DNA of 64,000 nucleotides. It comes from Clostridia bacterium. Lineage in GTDB: Bacteria; Bacillota; Clostridia; Oscillospirales; Acutalibacteraceae. The position numbers and the translations under genes were made by a program. The DNA is taken from assembly GCA_017416765.1 (NCBI GenBank), contig JAFQBE010000033.1:25318-89317 (forward strand), written 5' to 3'. Every line of letters begins with the position of its first letter. The stretch's first letter is position 1. Shown here in pieces: positions 61,729 through 64,000 of this stretch. Below the pieces are notes generated by a model that had not been told where the DNA came from, made no database searches, and worked only from the letters and a program-made list of their open reading frames with translations.

Positions 61729-62331
61729 ATGAAGAAGGATTTTTTTATTTCTCTTGCCCTTGCGGCGATAATTCTGACCGCGTGTATATTGAACATAGTT
61801 TCCTTTGCGCAAGCGTGCGATAGTGTTCGCCGCGATGTTTTACGCCTTCATGTAGTAGCTGATTCAAATAGCGAAACCGACCAGAAACTGAAGCTTTTGG
61901 TGCGCGATGCGGTTCTTGAAAAAGGCGGCGAGCTTTTTGAAGGAACGGTTACAGTCAATACCGCAAAAGCCGAAATTCTGCCGAGAATTGACGAGCTTGA
62001 AACAGCAGCAACAAAAGTTTTGCGCGAAAACGGCTGCAAAAACAGCGTTGAAATAACCGTAACAGAAGAATATTTCAATACGCGGTGCTATGAGGATTTT
62101 ACCATGCCTGCAGGTGTTTATACTGCCGTGAGGGTGAATATCGGTTCAGCGCAGGGACAAAACTGGTGGTGTGTTATGTTTCCGCCGCTGTGTTTGCCCG
62201 CAGCCTCAACCGATGCGGACGCGTTCTTTACCGATGCCGAAATGAAGGTCGTTTCATCATCACCTGAATATGAACCGCGGTTTAAAATAGTTGAAATAAT
62301 TGAGTCAATTAAAGCAAAATTGAAAGAATAA
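61729..62331 (+). CDS. spoIIR: Stage II sporulation protein R
   Basis: 200 aa from ATG 61729 (MKKDFFISLALAAIILTA; RBS ataggag). An N-terminal TM/signal (~4-24) is followed by the family core RRDVLRLHVVADSNSETDQKLKL, quoted here only in part by its landmarks RLHVVADSNSE and VRDAVLEKGG, and by WWCVMFPPLCLP. SpoIIR is made in the forespore under sigma-F and triggers SpoIIGA to process pro-sigma-E in the mother cell. It supports a sporulating organism. Confidence 0.93.
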   Translation: MKKDFFISLALAAIILTACILNIVSFAQACDSVRRDVLRLHVVADSNSETDQKLKLLVRDAVLEKGGELFEGTVTVNTAKAEILPRIDELETAATKVLRENGCKNSVEITVTEEYFNTRCYEDFTMPAGVYTAVRVNIGSAQGQNWWCVMFPPLCLPAASTDADAFFTDAEMKVVSSSPEYEPRFKIVEIIESIKAKLKE

Positions 62332-62417
62332 TTGCAGTTTGTCGAGATGAATTCAGAATGCAGAACGCAGAGGGCAGAACGAAGGGTCGCTTCGCTCCGA
62401 TTTTATAAAATGTCATT

Positions 62418-62456
62418 CTGAACGCAGTGAAGAATCTTAAAAGATCCTTCGCTTAA
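62418..62456. repeat. Interspersed-repeat-like sequence in the convergent gap
   Basis: gtcattctgaacgcagtgaa is followed by gaatcttaaaagatccttcg, an imperfect palindrome. This type of sequence is scattered in many genomes; here it fills the 137-bp gap between convergent spoIIR and the radical SAM gene together with a Cag/Gag-rich stretch (62350-62385). Confidence 0.5.
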
Positions 62457-62468
62457 TCTGCGGCTCAT

Positions 62469-63350
62469 TTAATTTAATTCTCTCAATCTTCTGTTTATCT
62501 CATTTAACACTCGTTTTTTGTCTCCGCTCCATAGCGGTGCAATAAGGTCGCGTTTTGCGCCGTCGCCTGTAAGGCGGTGAATTATCATATCGGGTGGCAA
62601 TATTTTTAGACAGTCAATCAATATATCTATATATTCGTTCATATCCAGCGTTTTAAATTTACCTGCGCGGTATTCGTCTGCAAGGTCAGTGCCTTCAAGC
62701 ACATGCAACAGCTGCAGTTTAATTCCTTTTGCGCCGCTGTTTGCTACATATCGTACAGTATCAAGCATCATTTCCTTTGTTTCACCCGGCAAGCCGAGTA
62801 TAACATGAACAACAACTTCAATATTGTTATTTAACAAATCAACAACTGCTTTATCAAAAATGGGCAAATCATACCCCCGGCGGATATATATTGCCGTCTG
62901 CGGGTGAATAGTCTGCAAACCCAGTTCAACAAATACAGGTTTTATTATGTTAAGCTCCGATAAAAGCTTTATTACATCGTCAGGTAGACAATCCGGGCGT
63001 GTGCCGATTGAAAGCGCAACTATGTCTTCTTGCTCAATCGCTTCAAAAAACAGCTTGCGCAAGTATTCAACAGATGCATATGTGTTGGTGTAATCCTGAA
63101 AATAGGCAATATATTTTGCGCCTTTAGCTTTTTTACTGACAAGCGCTTTGGCTTTTTCAATCTGAGCGGCGATACTTTCGCACCTGCCAACGGCAAAGTC
63201 GCCCGACCCGTGCGCAGAGCAGAATATACAACCGCGTGTGCCTAATGTGCCGTCACGCGTGGGGCAGGTCATGCCACCGCTTAACGCAAGCTTATATATT
63301 TTGCAGCCGAATCTGCTTTTCATTTCTTCATTGAACGAACGGTAAACCAT
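62469..63350 (-). CDS. Radical SAM protein, TIGR01212/YhcC family
   Basis: 293 aa from ATG 63350 (MVYRSFNEEMKSRFGCKIYK); the frame's longer start runs into AT-rich promoter DNA. The cluster motif is the family's wide form, Cys29-x11-Cys41-x2-Cys44 (CPTRDGTLGTRGCIFC). The HxxxGLPGET motif (HVILGLPGETKEM) is present. Substrate unknown; the family is widespread in anaerobes. Confidence 0.92.
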   Translation of the reverse strand: MVYRSFNEEMKSRFGCKIYKLALSGGMTCPTRDGTLGTRGCIFCSAHGSGDFAVGRCESIAAQIEKAKALVSKKAKGAKYIAYFQDYTNTYASVEYLRKLFFEAIEQEDIVALSIGTRPDCLPDDVIKLLSELNIIKPVFVELGLQTIHPQTAIYIRRGYDLPIFDKAVVDLLNNNIEVVVHVILGLPGETKEMMLDTVRYVANSGAKGIKLQLLHVLEGTDLADEYRAGKFKTLDMNEYIDILIDCLKILPPDMIIHRLTGDGAKRDLIAPLWSGDKKRVLNEINRRLRELN

Positions 63351-63446
63351 ATAATTACCACCGAAATTGAATTTGTTATATGTTATTTTATCATATATAA
63401 TATGCCGCCACAATAGCATAAACTCAATTAATACGCTAGAATACAC

Positions 63447-63528
63447 TATATAATGTATATAATATTATAATATTGTCAAGAAACGCGAGGTGCGGTGTAG
63501 AACAAGATAAAAAAGTTAAAAAAAGGTG
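63447..63528. other. Divergent intergenic start
   Basis: AT-rich, with TATA-like stretches (tatataatatgccgcc, tatataatgtatataatatt) that could hold the promoter of the radical SAM gene on the minus strand. No gene. Confidence 0.4.
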
Positions 63529-63557
63529 TTGACATTTGTCACTTTGTTTGTTATTAT
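63529..63557 (+). promoter_or_regulatory. rRNA operon promoter P1
   Basis: TTGACA (63529-63534), 17 nt, TATTAT (63552-63557). Confidence 0.85.
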
Positions 63558-63621
63558 ATGCAAGCTGTCTGCGAGAGAACAGCACTCACAAAAAACTTTT
63601 TCAAAAAGTTTGAAAAAAGTG

Positions 63622-63650
63622 TTGACAAGCGCAAGAAGATATGGTAATAT
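63622..63650 (+). promoter_or_regulatory. rRNA operon promoter P2
   Basis: TTGACA (63622-63627), 17 nt, TAATAT (63645-63650). Preceded by aaaagtttgaaaaaagtg, an A/T-rich UP-like stretch shared with P3. Confidence 0.88.
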
Positions 63651-63729
63651 ATTCAAGCGCCTCAATCAGAGGACAAGCCAAACTGAATAAGAGCTTGAAA
63701 AAAGTTTCAAAAAAGTTTGAAAAAGGTGT

Positions 63730-63758
63730 TGACAAGCGTGAGCGGATGTGATATAATT
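63730..63758 (+). promoter_or_regulatory. rRNA operon promoter P3
   Basis: TTGACA (63730-63735), 17 nt, TATAAT (63753-63758), a perfect consensus. The upstream block repeats that of P2 (aaaagtttgaaaaaggtg), so one arose by duplication. Confidence 0.9.
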
Positions 63759-63764
63759 CATAAA

Positions 63765-63968
63765 CGTCGCCGCGAAAAAGGTTGACACAAAACGCACCTT
63801 GAAAATTAAACAACGATTGAAAAGAAAAACCCTTGAAGATTCTTTTAGAAGTAAGTACTTCAAACAGTAATTCGTGAGATAACGAATTAAAAGACAGATA
63901 CGCTAGAGTATCGAATGAGCGATTAAGCTCTAAGAAATGATTTGTACTCGAAAGAGTAGAGATACAAT
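63765..63968 (+). promoter_or_regulatory. 16S rRNA leader with four small hairpins
   Basis: After P3, accttgaaaattaaacaacg is the usual clostridial pre-16S block (boxA-like region). Four hairpins then follow in a row: 63868-63889 (taattcgt/acgaatta), 63897-63912 (gatac/gtatc), 63917-63930 (gagc/gctc) and 63945-63958 (tactc-gaaa-gagta). They may shape processing or antitermination of the precursor. Confidence 0.6.
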
Positions 63969-64000
63969 TTTTTAGAGAGTTTGATCCTGGCTCAGGACGA
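63969..64000 (+). rRNA. 16S rRNA, first ~32 nt (cut by window end)
   Basis: agagtttgatcctggctcag at 63976-63995 is the universal 16S 5' segment (primer 27F site), which puts base 1 near 63969. Confidence 0.97.

Noticed and set aside
1-64000. tRNA genes or complete CRISPR arrays anywhere in the window
   Set aside because: None was recognised by eye on either strand; a tRNAscan-SE run would settle it.

Overview
The window reads as chromosomal DNA from a spore-forming, low-to-mid GC Firmicute of class Clostridia, most likely near Ruminococcaceae/Oscillospiraceae. Supporting signs are spoIIR, an alpha/beta-type SASP sequence, the Firmicute order of the S10-spc-alpha operon with a KOW-protein gene between map and infA, zinc-ribbon forms of S14, S4, L24 and L36, a DUF3842 gene, a DRTGG/[FeFe]-hydrogenase-like sensor cluster, and AGGAGG-type ribosome binding sites. 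The assignment is inferred from gene content; no tree or search was run.

Layout: (1) 1-7.0 kb is the 3' part of a giant repeat-containing surface protein. (2) 7.1-12.7 kb is accessory: a broken SASP gene, a HipB/HipA-like toxin-antitoxin pair under a 12-bp inverted-repeat operator, two small unknown genes, a tyrosine integrase with a decayed tandem copy of its 3' end, and about 0.9 kb of non-coding DNA full of inverted repeats. (3) 12.7-20.2 kb, all minus strand, is a two-component system followed by a YknXYZ/MacB-type export operon (membrane-fusion protein, permease, Met-rich lipoprotein, ATPase). It ends in an easily missed 40-codon gene for an acidic amphipathic peptide and a terminator. 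(4) 20.5-23.3 kb is a large-serine-recombinase element. (5) 23.3-25.7 kb holds a MerR gene whose 3' end is cut by a junction, and a kinase/ECF-transporter pair behind a structured leader. (6) 25.7-31.3 kb holds DUF3842, a lipoprotein, the PHP/DRTGG/hydrogenase-like/ATPase/DRTGG sensory cluster and an orphan zinc-type ABC permease. (7) 31.3-33.2 kb has two copies of a palindromic repeat, each joined to a DUF559 nuclease gene (one intact, one internally deleted). (8) 33.2-44.6 kb holds UDG, recF, a carbohydrate cluster (acyltransferase, GH127, GT2, divergent GH106-like) and a BlaI/BlaR1-type regulator pair. (9) 44.8-60.7 kb is the S10-spc-alpha ribosomal operon with a structured leader. (10) 60.8-64.0 kb holds an XRE membrane regulator, spoIIR, a radical SAM gene, and three tandem rRNA promoters leading into the first bases of a 16S rRNA gene.

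The most promising undescribed material is the export operon with its terminal peptide gene and Met-rich extracytoplasmic segments in three components (12.7-17.9 kb), and the repeat plus DUF559 module present twice (31.3-33.2 kb). The kinase/ECF pair with its leader hairpin, and the sensory hydrogenase with Ala in place of the proton-relay Cys, are further candidates.
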